33,716 nt of DNA from Candidatus Methylomirabilota bacterium. GTDB taxonomy: Bacteria > Methylomirabilota > Methylomirabilia > Rokubacteriales > CSP1-6. The notes below the pieces were generated by a model that saw only the letters and a program-made list of their open reading frames with translations, was not told the origin of the DNA and did not search any database. The stretch spans positions 1-33,716 of the forward strand of contig DASTFB010000003.1 in the NCBI GenBank assembly GCA_035709005.1, read 5' to 3'. Positions 25,101 through 33,684 of the stretch are shown here, in pieces (the stretch's first letter is position 1; the number at the start of each line of letters is the position of its first letter). The translations under genes were made by a program, and so were the position numbers.

Positions 25101-26683
25101 TCTCGCCGCCCCCGCACCACGACATCTACTCCATCGAAGACATCAAGCAGCTCATCCACGACTTGAAGAACGCCAACCCGCAGGCCCGTGTGCACGTCAA
25201 GCTCGTGGCCGAGGTGGGCGTGGGCACGGTGGCCGCCGGCGTGGCCAAGGCGTTCTCGGACGTGGTCCTCATCTCCGGTCACGACGGCGGGACCGGGGCC
25301 TCGCCCCTCACCTCCATCAAGCACGGCGGAATCCCCTGGGAGCTCGGTCTGGCCGAGACCCAGCAGGTCCTCGTCATGAACAAGCTGCGCGATCGGATCA
25401 CGGTGCAGGTGGACGGTCAGCTCAAGACCGGGCGCGACGTCGTCATCGCCGCCCTGCTGGGAGCCGAGGAATACGGTTTCTCGACCGCTCCCCTGGTCGT
25501 GCTCGGCTGCATCATGATGCGGGTCTGCCATCTCAATACGTGCCCGGTCGGCATCGCCACCCAGAACCCGGAGCTCCGCAAGCGCTTCGCCGGCCGCCCC
25601 GAGCACGTCGTCAACTTCTTCCGCTTCCTGGCCCAGGAAGTGCGCGAGTACATGGCCCGGCTCGGCTTCCGGACGATGGACGAGATGATCGGCCGGGTCG
25701 ACCGCCTCGACATCGCGCCGGCCGTCGATCACTGGAAGGCCCGTGGGCTCGATCTGTCGGCCATCTTCTACCAGCCGCCGATGGGAGCCGACGTCCCCCG
25801 GCGCAAGGTCCGCGAACAGGATCACGGCCTGGAGAAATCGCTGGACGCCACGACGCTCATCCCCGCCTGCCGGGACGCCATCGAGCACGGCAAGCCCGTC
25901 GCGCTCTCGCTCCCCATCCGCAACGTGCACCGCACGGTAGGGACCATGCTGGGCTACGAGGTCACCCGTCGGTGGGGCGGCGAGGGGCTCGGCGACAACA
26001 CCGTTCGCCTGCACTTCACGGGCTCGGCCGGCCAGAGCTTCGGGGCCTTCGTGCCGCGCGGGATCACGATGGTGCTGGAGGGCGACGCCAACGACTACTG
26101 GGGCAAGGGCCTGTCCGGCGGCAAGCTGGTGGTGTATCCCCCGCGCGCATCGACCTTCGTCCCGGAAGAGAACATCCTCGTCGGCAACGTGGCCCTCTAC
26201 GGCGCCACCGGGGGCGAGGCCTATGTCCGGGGGGTGGCCGGCGAGCGGTTCGCCGTCCGCAACTCGGGGGTGCACGCGGTCGTGGAAGGCGTCGGCGACC
26301 ACGGGTGCGAGTACATGACGGGCGGGCGGGTGGTCATCCTCGGCCGTACCGGCCGGAACTTCGCCGCCGGCATGTCGGGAGGGCTGGCCTACGTCCTGGA
26401 CGTCGACGGCGATTTCGCCCGCCGCTGCAATCCCGGCATGGTCGAGCTGGACCGGTTGAACCAGGCCGAGGACATCAACCTGGTGCGCGACCTGATCGTG
26501 CGACACGTGAGCCACACCGGCTCCCCCTATGCCGCGGGGATCCTGGACCGGTGGGTCGAACTGCAAGCGAAGTTCGTGAAGGTCACGCCCAAGGACTTCA
26601 AGCGCGTGCTCCTGGCCGAGAGCCGGGCCCGCGCCGAGGGCCGGGAGCCCACCTTCACCGAGCTGGTGGGCGCCGGTGGGTAA
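22118..26683 (+). CDS. gltB: Glutamate synthase large (alpha) subunit
   Basis: The 1521-residue product is the large subunit of NADPH-type glutamate synthase. It converts glutamine plus 2-oxoglutarate to two glutamates. The N-terminal glutamine amidotransferase domain starts with the nucleophile Cys23 ([10 protein letters not shown]), implying removal of a 22-residue propeptide. Next come the central domain and the FMN-binding synthase domain with [16 protein letters not shown] and [19 protein letters not shown]. The [3Fe-4S] cysteines are at 1131, 1137 and 1142 (C-X5-C-X4-C). The C-terminal part is the beta-helical GXGXG domain. Length is full and no frame break is seen. The ATG has an AAGGGA site about 8 bases upstream. 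gltD overlaps its end by eight bases. Confidence 0.97.
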   Translation: MNHPVGPPPAQGLYDPQHEHDACGVGFVVHVKGRKSHDIVVKALTVLKNLLHRGACGCEPNTGDGAGILMQMPDRFFRQECTRLGIALPPATHYGAGLVFLPRDLIQREKVQALIQALVEEEGQRCLGWRDVPTDDSPLGASAIACEPHIKQMFIGRGPDVTDHRHFERKLYVIRKRIEHALAGMEFPEKKLTYIPSLSSNTIIYKGMLSADQIETMFPDLTDPHVESALALVHQRFSTNTFPSWPLAHPYRYIAHNGEINTLRGNINWMRAREALCRSGLLGDDLPEVFPVTREGLSDSATFDNVLEFLVMSGRSLPHAILMMIPEPWQNHESMSPERRAFYAYHASLMEPWDGPASIAFTDGTVIGAVLDRNGLRPSRYYVTKDDLVVMASEVGVLDIPPENVKVKERLHPGRIFLVDTAQGRIVDDEEIKAQLAGEHPYAEWLRDNLVSLEQLPAAPVRAADHETVLTRQIAFGYTHEDVRILLTPMARQGEEPIGSMGTDTALAVLSDRPRLLYDYFKQLFAQVTNPPLDQIREELVTSMESTIGPERNLLCPEPQSCRQIALPDPVLSNEDLAKLEHVAVAGFRAVTLPTLYAPVEGPVGLERALAELQTRASQAIAEGANIIILSDRGVSRDRTAIPSLLATAAVHHHLVRRGERTRCGLVIETGDAREVHHMCLLIGYGAGAVNPWVAFETLDDMIREGLLTGVDHAKAVKNYIKALNKGILKVMAKMGISTLQSYCGAQIFEAIGLDKTLVDRYFTGTASRVAGIGIDVIHEEVCRRHGQAFPERPVGPAELDWGGEYQWRRDGEHHMVNPDMIARLQDSTRTGRYGQFKEYAKLVDDQSRRRATLRGLMQFKFSDAPIPLEEVESVEAIFKRFATGAMSYGSISQEAHEALAIAMNRIGGKSNTGEGGEDPARYRRDPNGDWRRSAVKQVASGRFGVTSEYLVNADDLQIKMAQGAKPGEGGQLPGPKVYPWIAKVRFATPGVGLISPPPHHDIYSIEDIKQLIHDLKNANPQARVHVKLVAEVGVGTVAAGVAKAFSDVVLISGHDGGTGASPLTSIKHGGIPWELGLAETQQVLVMNKLRDRITVQVDGQLKTGRDVVIAALLGAEEYGFSTAPLVVLGCIMMRVCHLNTCPVGIATQNPELRKRFAGRPEHVVNFFRFLAQEVREYMARLGFRTMDEMIGRVDRLDIAPAVDHWKARGLDLSAIFYQPPMGADVPRRKVREQDHGLEKSLDATTLIPACRDAIEHGKPVALSLPIRNVHRTVGTMLGYEVTRRWGGEGLGDNTVRLHFTGSAGQSFGAFVPRGITMVLEGDANDYWGKGLSGGKLVVYPPRASTFVPEENILVGNVALYGATGGEAYVRGVAGERFAVRNSGVHAVVEGVGDHGCEYMTGGRVVILGRTGRNFAAGMSGGLAYVLDVDGDFARRCNPGMVELDRLNQAEDINLVRDLIVRHVSHTGSPYAAGILDRWVELQAKFVKVTPKDFKRVLLAESRARAEGREPTFTELVGAGG

Positions 26684-28124
26684 GGCCACCGGGTTCCTGG
26701 AAATCAAGCACAAGAAGTGGCCGACCCGCCCGGTGGCGGAGCGGACGCGGGACTGGAACGAGGTCTATCTCCCCTACCCGGAAGACGAGCTCAAGAAGCA
26801 GGCGGCCCGCTGCATGGATTGCGGCATTCCCTTCTGCCATCAGGGCTGCCCGCTGGGCAACCTGATCCCCGACTGGAACGATCTCGTCTACAAGGAGCAC
26901 TGGCACGACGCGATCCAGCGCCTGCACGCCACGAACAACTTCCCCGAGTGGACGGGCCGGCTCTGTCCCGCCCCCTGCGAGGGCGCCTGCGTGCTGGGGA
27001 TCAACGACGATCCGGTGACGATCAAGGCGGTGGAGGTCTCGGTCATCGAGCGGGCCTTCACCGAAGGCTGGGTCGGGCCGGACTCTCCGGCACTCAGGAC
27101 GGGCAAGCGGGTGGCCGTCGTGGGCTCGGGGCCGGCCGGGCTGGCCGCCGCCGCCCAGCTGAACCGGGCCGGGCACTGGGTGACCGTATTCGAGCGCTCC
27201 GACCGGATCGGCGGGCTGCTGCGCTACGGAATCCCCGAGTTCAAGATGGAGAAGCGATTCATCGATCGGCGCCTGCAGCTCATGGAAAAGGCCGGCGTGG
27301 CCTTCCGGCCGAACGCGGACGTGGGGAGCACCGTGCCGACGCGCTCCCTGCTCGAGCAATTCGACGCCGTGGTCCTGGCTTGTGGAGCGGGCTGGCCCCG
27401 CGACCTGGCCGTGCCCGGGCGTGACTTGGCAGGAATCCACTTCGCGATGGAATACCTCACGCTGCAGAATCGGCGCTGCGAGGGCGATGCGATTGCCGAC
27501 GAAATGTTCATCACCGCCAAGGACAAGCGCGTGGTGATCATCGGCGGCGGCGACACCGGGGCCGACTGTCTGGGCACCGCTCACCGCCAGGGCGCCCGGT
27601 CGGTCCACCAGTTCGAGCTGCTGCCGCGGCCTCCCGACACCCGCGCCCTCGACAATCCCTGGCCGCAGTGGCCCAACGTCTTCCGCGTTTCCTCCGCCCA
27701 CGAGGAAGGCGGCGAGCGCGTGTATTCGGTGTCGACCCGGAGCTTCCGGGGCGACACTCAGGGCCGCGTGCGAGCGCTGGAAGCGGTCAAGGTGGAGATG
27801 GTCCGCGACGGCGGGCGCCTGGAGTTCCGGCCCATCCCGGGGAGCGAGCTCACCCTGGAGGTCGATCTCGTGCTCCTGGCCATGGGCTTCCTCGGACCGG
27901 AGCGCCCCGGCCCTATCGAAGAGCTGGGACTCCGCCTGACCGAGCGCGGCAACGCCTGGCGCAATGAGAACTGGATGACCAGCGAGCCGGGCGTGTTCAC
28001 GTGCGGGGACATGCAGCGTGGCCAGTCGTTGATCGTGTGGGCCATCGCCGAAGGACGCTCGTGCGCTCGGGGCGTCGACCGCTATCTGATGGGCGCGTCC
28101 GAGCTGCCGGCTCCCTTGCCCTGA
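26676..28124 (+). CDS. gltD: Glutamate synthase small (beta) subunit
   Basis: The 482-residue product passes electrons from NADPH via FAD and [4Fe-4S] clusters to GltB. N-terminal cysteines that hold the clusters are at 46, 49, 54 and 58 ([13 protein letters not shown]) and 97, 101 and 105 (CPAPCEGAC). The FAD motif GSGPAG lies at 150-155, and a second Rossmann motif GGGDTGADC near 290-300 binds NADPH. The ending [20 protein letters not shown] is characteristic. The GTG at 26676 overlaps the gltB stop by eight bases and gives the usual [12 protein letters not shown]-like N-terminus. Length is normal. Confidence 0.96.
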   Translation: MGKATGFLEIKHKKWPTRPVAERTRDWNEVYLPYPEDELKKQAARCMDCGIPFCHQGCPLGNLIPDWNDLVYKEHWHDAIQRLHATNNFPEWTGRLCPAPCEGACVLGINDDPVTIKAVEVSVIERAFTEGWVGPDSPALRTGKRVAVVGSGPAGLAAAAQLNRAGHWVTVFERSDRIGGLLRYGIPEFKMEKRFIDRRLQLMEKAGVAFRPNADVGSTVPTRSLLEQFDAVVLACGAGWPRDLAVPGRDLAGIHFAMEYLTLQNRRCEGDAIADEMFITAKDKRVVIIGGGDTGADCLGTAHRQGARSVHQFELLPRPPDTRALDNPWPQWPNVFRVSSAHEEGGERVYSVSTRSFRGDTQGRVRALEAVKVEMVRDGGRLEFRPIPGSELTLEVDLVLLAMGFLGPERPGPIEELGLRLTERGNAWRNENWMTSEPGVFTCGDMQRGQSLIVWAIAEGRSCARGVDRYLMGASELPAPLP

Positions 28125-28212
28125 CCGACCGGCAAAACATCGCCACCGCCGAGAACGACCCGGGAGAAGCTGACCACCGCCGCCGCAACGCGCTGTTTTT
28201 CGAGGTTGCAAC

Positions 28213-29151
28213 ATGCGAGCGTTTCCTCGTGTGGTCCTGTCGCTGGCTGTGCTCACCAGCGCGTTGGGGGCGCCCCCGGTCCTGGCCCAGCCGGCCCCGG
28301 CTGGCGTCGTCACCGCCGTACACGGAACGGCCACGATCGCGCGCGCCGCGGACCGGCAGACGGCTCCCCTGCGATTCAGGGACGACGTGTACTTCCACGA
28401 TCGCGTCGCCACCGGGGCGCGATCGCTGGCCCGCATCCTCCTCGGCGGCAGAGCGGTGGTGACGGCGCGCGAGCACTCCATCTTGACCATCACGGCGGTG
28501 CCGGGGGCCGCCACGCTCGATCTGCAGAACGGGCGCCTGCTCCTGGCCGTCTCCAAGGGCGCCATGCGGCCGGGCGAGTCGATCGACATCAAGACTCGCA
28601 ATGCCATCATCGGCATCCGGGGAACGGTCGTGGTCGCCGAGTTCACACCGGGCAACGCGACCGACGGCCGCGACGATGCGACGGTCTTCACGATCCTGCG
28701 AGGTCTCGTCGAGGTGATCCAGGTCGACCCTCTGGCCGCCCACTCGACGGCGCCGCCCCTGCGCCTGCGCGCGCTGCAGAGCGTGAGACTGATCGGCGCT
28801 CGCCTCGTGGAAGTGACCTCGATCTCGGCTGAACAGGCCAAGCGACTGTCGCAGGGCTTCGCCGTACCGATCCGACCGATGCCCGAGACGAGCCAGGAGG
28901 TCGCTCGCCTCCACGCCGCACACGTCGGCCAGGAGCTCACCGCCCTCTTGCCTCCGGTCGGTGCCTGGCCGGGCGAGCGGCAAAAGTTGTCGCTGAGCGC
29001 TACCGATCTGAACTTCCTCCACACGGACGGCGGGTCTCAGACGCTTCTGGGGCGGGTGACGTCGGGGAGAACGACGGGAACCCTGGTCGACCGGACGACG
29101 GACACGCTGGCCGCGGTGACCGGGCTGGTGCCCGGTGTGACGGGGGCTTGA
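28213..29151 (+). CDS. Exported FecR-domain protein, probably with truncated C-terminus
   Basis: The 312-residue product has a clear signal peptide (about 1-25, cleavage after PVLA) and a FecR domain at roughly 55-150. Supporting strings are ARILLGGRAVVTAREHS, LQNGRLLLAVSKG and IKTRNAIIGIRGTVVVAE, the last with the IRGT hallmark. Proteins of this type without a sigma factor or TonB receptor nearby are common and probably act as periplasmic or envelope proteins rather than as iron-dicitrate regulators. The ATG is preceded by GAGG seven bases away. It follows gltD by 88 bases. The reading stops at TGA 29149-29151, but the same kind of Gly/Thr/Leu-rich sequence goes on in shifted frames to 29322, so the C-terminus may be artificially or genuinely lost. 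Confidence 0.8.
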   Translation: MRAFPRVVLSLAVLTSALGAPPVLAQPAPAGVVTAVHGTATIARAADRQTAPLRFRDDVYFHDRVATGARSLARILLGGRAVVTAREHSILTITAVPGAATLDLQNGRLLLAVSKGAMRPGESIDIKTRNAIIGIRGTVVVAEFTPGNATDGRDDATVFTILRGLVEVIQVDPLAAHSTAPPLRLRALQSVRLIGARLVEVTSISAEQAKRLSQGFAVPIRPMPETSQEVARLHAAHVGQELTALLPPVGAWPGERQKLSLSATDLNFLHTDGGSQTLLGRVTSGRTTGTLVDRTTDTLAAVTGLVPGVTGA

Positions 29152-29322
29152 CAGGCCTGACGGGGACATTGCCGGGCGTCGCTGACGGACAGGGCAGGAT
29201 CGCTGATCACGCCCTCCGGCTCCACGCCGGCGGTCTCGCCGCCCGCGCAGCAGCCGCTACCGAGCCTGCTGGGAACGACCGGCGCCCTGCTGGGAGGGGC
29301 CACCGGCGCGCTGCTCAAGTGA
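29152..29322 (+). pseudogene. Frameshifted C-terminal continuation of the FecR-domain protein
   Basis: Just after the stop, one frame over, the sequence reads LTGLTGTLPGV, close to the preceding TLAAVTGLVPGVTG. Then, back in the original frame, it reads TPAVSPPAQQPLP and LLGTTGALLGGATGALLK before a TGA at 29320-29322. One extra G in the GGGGG run at 29142-29146 would open the first junction. One base less near GGG at about 29191-29193 would restore the second. The two shifts cancel out. Either the gene has decayed at its end or the sequence has two homopolymer errors. Confidence 0.5.
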
Positions 29323-29325
29323 TCC

Positions 29326-29368
29326 CGCGGCCGTGAGCCGCGTGCTCGGGCCGCGCCCCGGCGTGGCC
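29326..29368. terminator. Two adjacent hairpins between convergent FecR and moaA genes
   Basis: Arms CGCGGC/GCCGCG (29326-29342, loop CGTGA) are followed by a second near-palindrome around GGCCGCGCC...GGCGTGGCC (29349-29368). The stops of the two convergent genes lie on either side, so a two-way terminator is plausible. There is no T-run on either strand. Confidence 0.3.
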
Positions 29369-29375
29369 GACACCG

Positions 29376-30395
29376 CTACCCGCCGCGGGTGTGCATCTCC
29401 AGGTGGGGATCCTCCTTGAGCCGGCCGAGCTGGACGAGCGGCCCCCGCTCCCGCGCGGCCAGCCGCTCCTCCGCGCCCCGATCGGTCCGGGCCCGCCAGG
29501 GCTCGCGGATCAGCGACGCCAACTCCTCGGAGGTCGCGCCTCGACGCAGCGGGCCGCGAAGATCGGTGCCCTGCAGGGCGTAGAGGCACAGGTACCACAT
29601 CCCGTCGGCAGTGAGCCGGCTGCGGTCGCAGGAGCTGCAGAAGGGCGCTGTCGTCGAGGCGATGATCCCAAAGACCGTGCCGTCGGGCAGGCGGAAGCGC
29701 TCGGCCGGGGCCGTGCTGTCCGGCTCCCGGACGGGTTCGATGCGCCCGTACCGACGGCCCAGGCCTTCCAGCATCTCGGCACGAGACACCACTTTGTCCA
29801 TGGCCCAGCGAGTCGCCCCCCCGACGTCCATGTACTCGATGAAGCGCACCTCGGCGGGAACGCCCCTGGCGAATTCGATCAGGTCCTGGAGCTCGTCGTC
29901 GTTGACGCCACGCATGACCACCGTGTCGAGCTTCGTCCCCGTGAAGCCGGCGCGGGCCACCGCCGCGATGCCTTCCAGGACCTGAGAAAGCGTGTCCCGG
30001 CGGGTCAGGAGGCCGAAGCGGTCGGGACGAAGCGTGTCGAGGCTCACGGTCACCCGGTGGAGGCCCGCCGCCCGCAGTGCCTCCACCTGGCCGGCCAGCA
30101 GCACGCCGTTCGTCGTGATGGCCAGATCCCGTAGCGGCTTCTCCGCCAGCAAACGGATCAGTGCGGGCAGATCGCGACGCAGCAGCGGCTCGCCGCCTGT
30201 CAGGCGGACCTTGTCCACCCCCAGCCCCACGAACACGTCGACCAGCCGGCTGATCTCCTCGAAGTTGAGGAGGCGCTCCCGGGGCAGCCAGACGTAGTCC
30301 TCCTCGGGCATGCAGTACTGGCAGCGCAGGTTGCAGCGGTCGGTGACCGATAACCGGAGATTCCGGAGCGGCCGGCCCCACGTGTCGCCGATCAG
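29376..30395 (-). CDS. moaA: GTP 3',8-cyclase MoaA, probable CTG start
   Basis: The product is the radical SAM enzyme that starts molybdenum cofactor synthesis from GTP. The N-terminal [4Fe-4S] motif CNLRCQYC lies just upstream of the first ATG (30311), so that ATG cannot be the true start: the residues before it, [14 protein letters not shown], are conserved MoaA sequence. With a CTG start at 30395 the protein has 339 residues and the SAM cysteines fall at 21, 25 and 28. The second cluster CSSC plus a Cys 13 residues on ([10 protein letters not shown]...YLC) and the C-terminal GlyGly are present. CTG overlaps the TGA of the hemQ-like gene as CTGA, the same four-base overlap seen at many junctions here. 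No other molybdenum cofactor gene is in the window. Confidence 0.9.
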   Translation of the reverse strand: MIGDTWGRPLRNLRLSVTDRCNLRCQYCMPEEDYVWLPRERLLNFEEISRLVDVFVGLGVDKVRLTGGEPLLRRDLPALIRLLAEKPLRDLAITTNGVLLAGQVEALRAAGLHRVTVSLDTLRPDRFGLLTRRDTLSQVLEGIAAVARAGFTGTKLDTVVMRGVNDDELQDLIEFARGVPAEVRFIEYMDVGGATRWAMDKVVSRAEMLEGLGRRYGRIEPVREPDSTAPAERFRLPDGTVFGIIASTTAPFCSSCDRSRLTADGMWYLCLYALQGTDLRGPLRRGATSEELASLIREPWRARTDRGAEERLAARERGPLVQLGRLKEDPHLEMHTRGG

Positions 30396-31078
30396 CCCAG
30401 CGATTGGAGGATCTCCTCGAGAGGCTGCCGCGCGCAGGTATGTTGTGGCGTGTCCCTCACGGTATACCGGCTGGCCTCGGTCTCCCGCAGCTGCATGAGC
30501 AGGGTGACGAACTCCTTGGGGTTGTCACCCTCGAAGGCCACGACGAAGTCCTGATCGTCCAGGCCGAACGAGTAGGCGGTGTTGATGCGGATGGCCGGGA
30601 ATCGGTGCCCGGCCCGGATGTGCTCGGCCATCATGCGGCGCCGCTCCTCCATGGGCAGCAGATACCACTCGCGGGTCTTCACGAAGGGGTAGACGAACAG
30701 GTATTTCGACTGCCCGGGCTGCATGGTAACCGGCGTTTCGTCGTCGGGGTGGGCCTTGACGTACTGCGACTCTCGTGTGACCGCCAGGTAGGTATACGTG
30801 TTCCGCAGATGCGGTGCCAGCGTCGTCGCCCGCAATCCCTGGGTGAGCTCACGGATCGGCTCCAGCTCGCGGGAGATGAGCCAGAGCAAGAAGTCGGTGT
30901 CGCGCCGGAGCCCGATCGTCGAATAGGCGCGGATGGTGACACGCGTCTTGTAGTCGTCCACCCGGGCCAGGTACTCGGCGATGGCCCAGCTCTTTTCCGC
31001 TTTGGGCAGGGCCCACCACGACGGCTGCGCCTGGAAGAACGAATAGAGCATGCAGTAGCCAGGTGGCGTCTGTTCCAC
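30392..31078 (-). CDS. hemQ: Chlorite dismutase family protein, HemQ-like coproheme decarboxylase
   Basis: The 228-residue product belongs to the chlorite dismutase superfamily. The HemQ catalytic pair is kept with the same spacing as in Staphylococcus: Tyr130 and Lys134 in YPFVK. The probable proximal haem ligand is His153 in MMAEHIRAG, and [12 protein letters not shown] follows as in the family. HemQ removes two propionate groups from coproheme III as the last step of the coproporphyrin-dependent haem route. The distal residue that separates HemQ from true chlorite dismutase cannot be fixed by eye, but the Tyr/Lys pair favours HemQ. The GTG at 31078 has a strong AGGAGG site just upstream. 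The stop overlaps the proposed moaA CTG start. No other haem gene is adjacent. Confidence 0.8.
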   Translation of the reverse strand: MEQTPPGYCMLYSFFQAQPSWWALPKAEKSWAIAEYLARVDDYKTRVTIRAYSTIGLRRDTDFLLWLISRELEPIRELTQGLRATTLAPHLRNTYTYLAVTRESQYVKAHPDDETPVTMQPGQSKYLFVYPFVKTREWYLLPMEERRRMMAEHIRAGHRFPAIRINTAYSFGLDDQDFVVAFEGDNPKEFVTLLMQLRETEASRYTVRDTPQHTCARQPLEEILQSLG

Positions 31079-31088
31079 TGCCCTCCTC

Positions 31089-32792
31089 CTAGGCGACGGG
31101 AATCGCGGCCGCGTCCGCCCGGGCCCGTTCCCACTCGCGGATCAGTCCCGCCCTCTTGACGCCGACCTCGAAATGGTCCCAGGGCAAGCGCTCGTCGCAG
31201 CTGCGCTCGCGCGTGGTGTAGAAGCCGGCATCGCCGTCCCACTCGCGCAGGGCTCTGCGCCAGTCGCCGTCGAGCCGGGCCGCCCGCTCCAGGAGATCGG
31301 CCACGCGACGATCGCCCCGGGCCAGCAGCGCCTGCAGCGCGGCCTCTCGCGGATTCTCGTGCAGCACGCGGACGTTCGGCAAGCGGCGGACGCCGCGCTT
31401 GATGGCCTCGAGCTTCTGCTGGAGCGATTCCACCCCGTCGAAGGGCGCCCACTGGAACGGCGTCCACGGCTTGGGCACGAACGAGGAGATCGATAGCGTC
31501 AGCCGACCGAACGGCCGGCCGGTCGAGTCCAGCACCCGCAGCCGATCGAGCATGCGCTCGGCCAGGCCGGCGATGGCCTCCACGTCCTGCGCGGTCTCGC
31601 TCGGCAGGCCGATCATGAAGTACGTCTTGAGGTTGGGGATGCCGTGGCCACGGATGACCTCGCAGGCGGCGAAGAGCTGAGCATCACTGATGGCCTTGCG
31701 GATCACACGCCGCAGCCGCTCGGTACCCGCCTCCGGGGCGACGGTGACCGTGCGGTGGCCGCCTCGGGCCAGCGCGGCGACCAGCTCGGGGGTCAGGCTG
31801 TCGGCGCGCAGCGAGGAGATCGACAGCTCCAGCTCGTTGGCCTCCACCACCTTCAGGAGCTCACCGATCCAGGGGTAGTCGGAGACGCAGGCCCCCACCA
31901 GTCCGATGCGGCGGTTGGCGGGATCGGCCGCGAGCCGCCCCACGCTCTCGGCCAGGGCCTGGACCGAGCGGTGACGCACCGGCCGATAGATCTGGCCCTC
32001 CAGGCAGAAGCGGCAGCCGCGCCCGCATCCCTTGCCCACCTCGAGAAGCGCCATGTGGCCGTATTCGGCCAACGGCGTCTTCACCAGCGAGAGGGTCTCG
32101 AAGCGGTCGACCTCGCGCAAGCGTCGCTTGACCACGGTCGTGGGAGCGCCGGCGGCCGGCCGCACCTCGGCGACGGCGCCCTGGGGGTGATAGGTGATGG
32201 CGTAGCGCTCGGGCACGTACACGCCGGGCACACTCACCACCCGATCGAGGAAGGCCTCCCGACCGGGATCCCCTTCCCGGTAAGCGGCGATCAACTCGCC
32301 GACCAGCTCCTCGCCCTCGCCGACGACGATGAAATCCATGAACGGCGCGATCGGCTCGGGGTTGGAGAAGGCACACACCCCGCCCATCATGACCAGCGGA
32401 TCGTGAGGCCGGCGCTCGGCCGCCCGCAGCGGGATGCCGGACAGGGCCAGGAGCCGCAGCGCGTTGATGTAATCGCCTTCGTAGGTGATCGAGAACCCGA
32501 TCAGGTGGAAATCGGCGAGCGGTCGCTGGGACTCGAGCGAGAACGGCCGGCCTTGCGTGCGCCGTAGCTCGTCGAGGTCGGCGGGATCGGGCATGAACAC
32601 CCGCTCGCAGACGACGTCGGGGAGCTGGTTGAAGTGCCAGTAGATGGTCTGCAGACCGAGATTCGACATTCCCACGGCGTACGTATTCGGGTAGACGAGA
32701 GCCACCGCGATCTTGCCGCCCCAGTCCTTGCGGACCGCACCCTCCTCCTGGGCAAGGAGGGCAAGCGCTTTTTGCTTCAGCGACCAGGACAT
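31089..32792 (-). CDS. B12-binding-type radical SAM protein (TIGR03960-like)
   Basis: The 567-residue product has an N-terminal region resembling a cobalamin-binding domain (about 25-170, with VYPNTYAVGMSNLGLQTIY and FHLIGFSITYEGDY), then a radical SAM core with Cys256, Cys260 and Cys263 in CGRGCRFC. Later segments GACVSDYPWIGELLK, TVAPEAGTERLRRVIRKAI and KTYFMIGLPSETAQDV are typical of the core barrel. It resembles the TIGR03960 group, which often sits beside a DUF2344 protein; that partner is not here. The classic B12-binding DxHxxG motif is not visible, so cofactor use is uncertain. The ATG at 32792 has TAGAGT 7 bases before it and no ribosome-binding site, hinting at a leaderless message. 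It is followed after 10 bases by the hemQ-like gene. Confidence 0.85.
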   Translation of the reverse strand: MSWSLKQKALALLAQEEGAVRKDWGGKIAVALVYPNTYAVGMSNLGLQTIYWHFNQLPDVVCERVFMPDPADLDELRRTQGRPFSLESQRPLADFHLIGFSITYEGDYINALRLLALSGIPLRAAERRPHDPLVMMGGVCAFSNPEPIAPFMDFIVVGEGEELVGELIAAYREGDPGREAFLDRVVSVPGVYVPERYAITYHPQGAVAEVRPAAGAPTTVVKRRLREVDRFETLSLVKTPLAEYGHMALLEVGKGCGRGCRFCLEGQIYRPVRHRSVQALAESVGRLAADPANRRIGLVGACVSDYPWIGELLKVVEANELELSISSLRADSLTPELVAALARGGHRTVTVAPEAGTERLRRVIRKAISDAQLFAACEVIRGHGIPNLKTYFMIGLPSETAQDVEAIAGLAERMLDRLRVLDSTGRPFGRLTLSISSFVPKPWTPFQWAPFDGVESLQQKLEAIKRGVRRLPNVRVLHENPREAALQALLARGDRRVADLLERAARLDGDWRRALREWDGDAGFYTTRERSCDERLPWDHFEVGVKRAGLIREWERARADAAAIPVA

Positions 32793-32799
32793 GAAGGTC

Positions 32800-32805
32800 A
32801 CTCTA
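32800..32805 (-). promoter_or_regulatory. Possible -10 element for the radical SAM gene
   Basis: Minus-strand TAGAGT (4/6) ends 7 bases before the ATG. The same spacing occurs at other operon heads in the window. The -35 is weak. Confidence 0.25.
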
Positions 32806-32854
32806 CCACACCGTGCCCGAGCCCCTGAGCGCGACCGGGTCGCCGGCGGGGCGT

Positions 32855-33646
32855 TCAGTTGGCCGCGGCCGGACTGACCCGCCGACGGCTCCAGGCCAGC
32901 CCGATCAGGGCCACCAGGACGCCGATCGCGCTGGCGAGCTGGGGCACACGGATGGTGCCCAGCCAAAAGCTATCCAGCCGCAACGCCTCGATCGCGAAGC
33001 GCCCGATCGAGTAGAGACCGATGTAGAGAAAGAAGAGGGCGCCGGGGTGCGCGCGCATCCGCGGTCGCAGCCAGGCGATGAGCACCAGGAACACCGCGAA
33101 GTCCCAGAGCGACTCGTAGAGGAAGGTCGGGTGAAAGTACTCGTACTGCCCGTACCCGGGGGGACGGTGAGGCGGCGAGATATAGAGCTTCCAGGGCAGG
33201 TCCGTCGGCCGCCCGAACGCCTCTTCGTTGAAGAAGTTCCCCCAGCGACCGATGGCCTGTCCCAGGGCCAGGCCGGGGGCCGCGACATCGAGGCTCCGCA
33301 GGACCGGAAGACGCCACCGGTGCGCCAGCCATATGCCTACCAGCGGTCCGACGATGAGGCCGCCGTGGATCGCCAGACCGCCCTCCCAGACCGCCGGGAT
33401 CTTGGCGGGATGCTGACCATAGTAGTCCCAGTTGAACACCACCTCGTAGAGGCGGGCCCCCACCAGGCCAGCGAGAATCGCCCACTGGGCCGCGCTGATG
33501 AGATCATCGGCGGGCAGGCCTTCGTGCCGGGCTTGCCGGTGCGCCAGCCAGAGCCCCAGGATGATGGCGATGGCCATGAGGATGCCGTACCAGCGGATGG
33601 CGAAGGGGCCGATCTGAATGGCGATGGCGCCGGGCGACGCAAACAT
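32855..33646 (-). CDS. lgt: Phosphatidylglycerol-prolipoprotein diacylglyceryl transferase
   Basis: The 263-residue product is Lgt, an inner-membrane enzyme with about seven helices that moves a diacylglyceryl group from phosphatidylglycerol to the lipobox Cys of prolipoproteins. The conserved segments are in order: FAIRWYGILMAIAI, GGLAIHGGLIVG with the essential His, the signature GRWGNFFNEEAFGRPT with its Arg and Asn, HPTFLYES, and GRFAIEALRLDSF with the late essential Arg. Length is normal. The ATG at 33646 has no ribosome-binding site, but a promoter-like pair ends 8 bases before it. A further gene starts on the opposite strand 37 bases away. The downstream gap to the radical SAM gene is 62 bases. 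Confidence 0.96.
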   Translation of the reverse strand: MFASPGAIAIQIGPFAIRWYGILMAIAIILGLWLAHRQARHEGLPADDLISAAQWAILAGLVGARLYEVVFNWDYYGQHPAKIPAVWEGGLAIHGGLIVGPLVGIWLAHRWRLPVLRSLDVAAPGLALGQAIGRWGNFFNEEAFGRPTDLPWKLYISPPHRPPGYGQYEYFHPTFLYESLWDFAVFLVLIAWLRPRMRAHPGALFFLYIGLYSIGRFAIEALRLDSFWLGTIRVPQLASAIGVLVALIGLAWSRRRVSPAAAN

Positions 33647-33654
33647 TCAGAGGT

Positions 33655-33684
33655 AAGATAGCCCGCCAGGTGGAATTCGTCCAA
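33655..33684 (-). promoter_or_regulatory. Candidate lgt promoter, leaderless arrangement
   Basis: On the minus strand TTGGAC (33679-33684) and TATCTT (33655-33660) are 18 bases apart, and TATCTT ends 8 bases before the lgt ATG. Transcription would start at about the first base of the start codon. No Shine-Dalgarno sequence is present. Confidence 0.4.

Noticed and set aside
22079-26713. A 1544-codon open frame on the minus strand opposite gltB
   Set aside because: It is the codon-position mirror of a full-length, motif-complete gltB in GC-rich DNA. Its translation is His/Gly/Ala/Val-rich without any recognisable domain.
28213-29151. FecR as part of an iron-citrate sigma-factor signalling system
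   Set aside because: There is no ECF sigma factor or TonB-dependent receptor adjacent, and the protein has an N-terminal signal peptide with the FecR domain exported.
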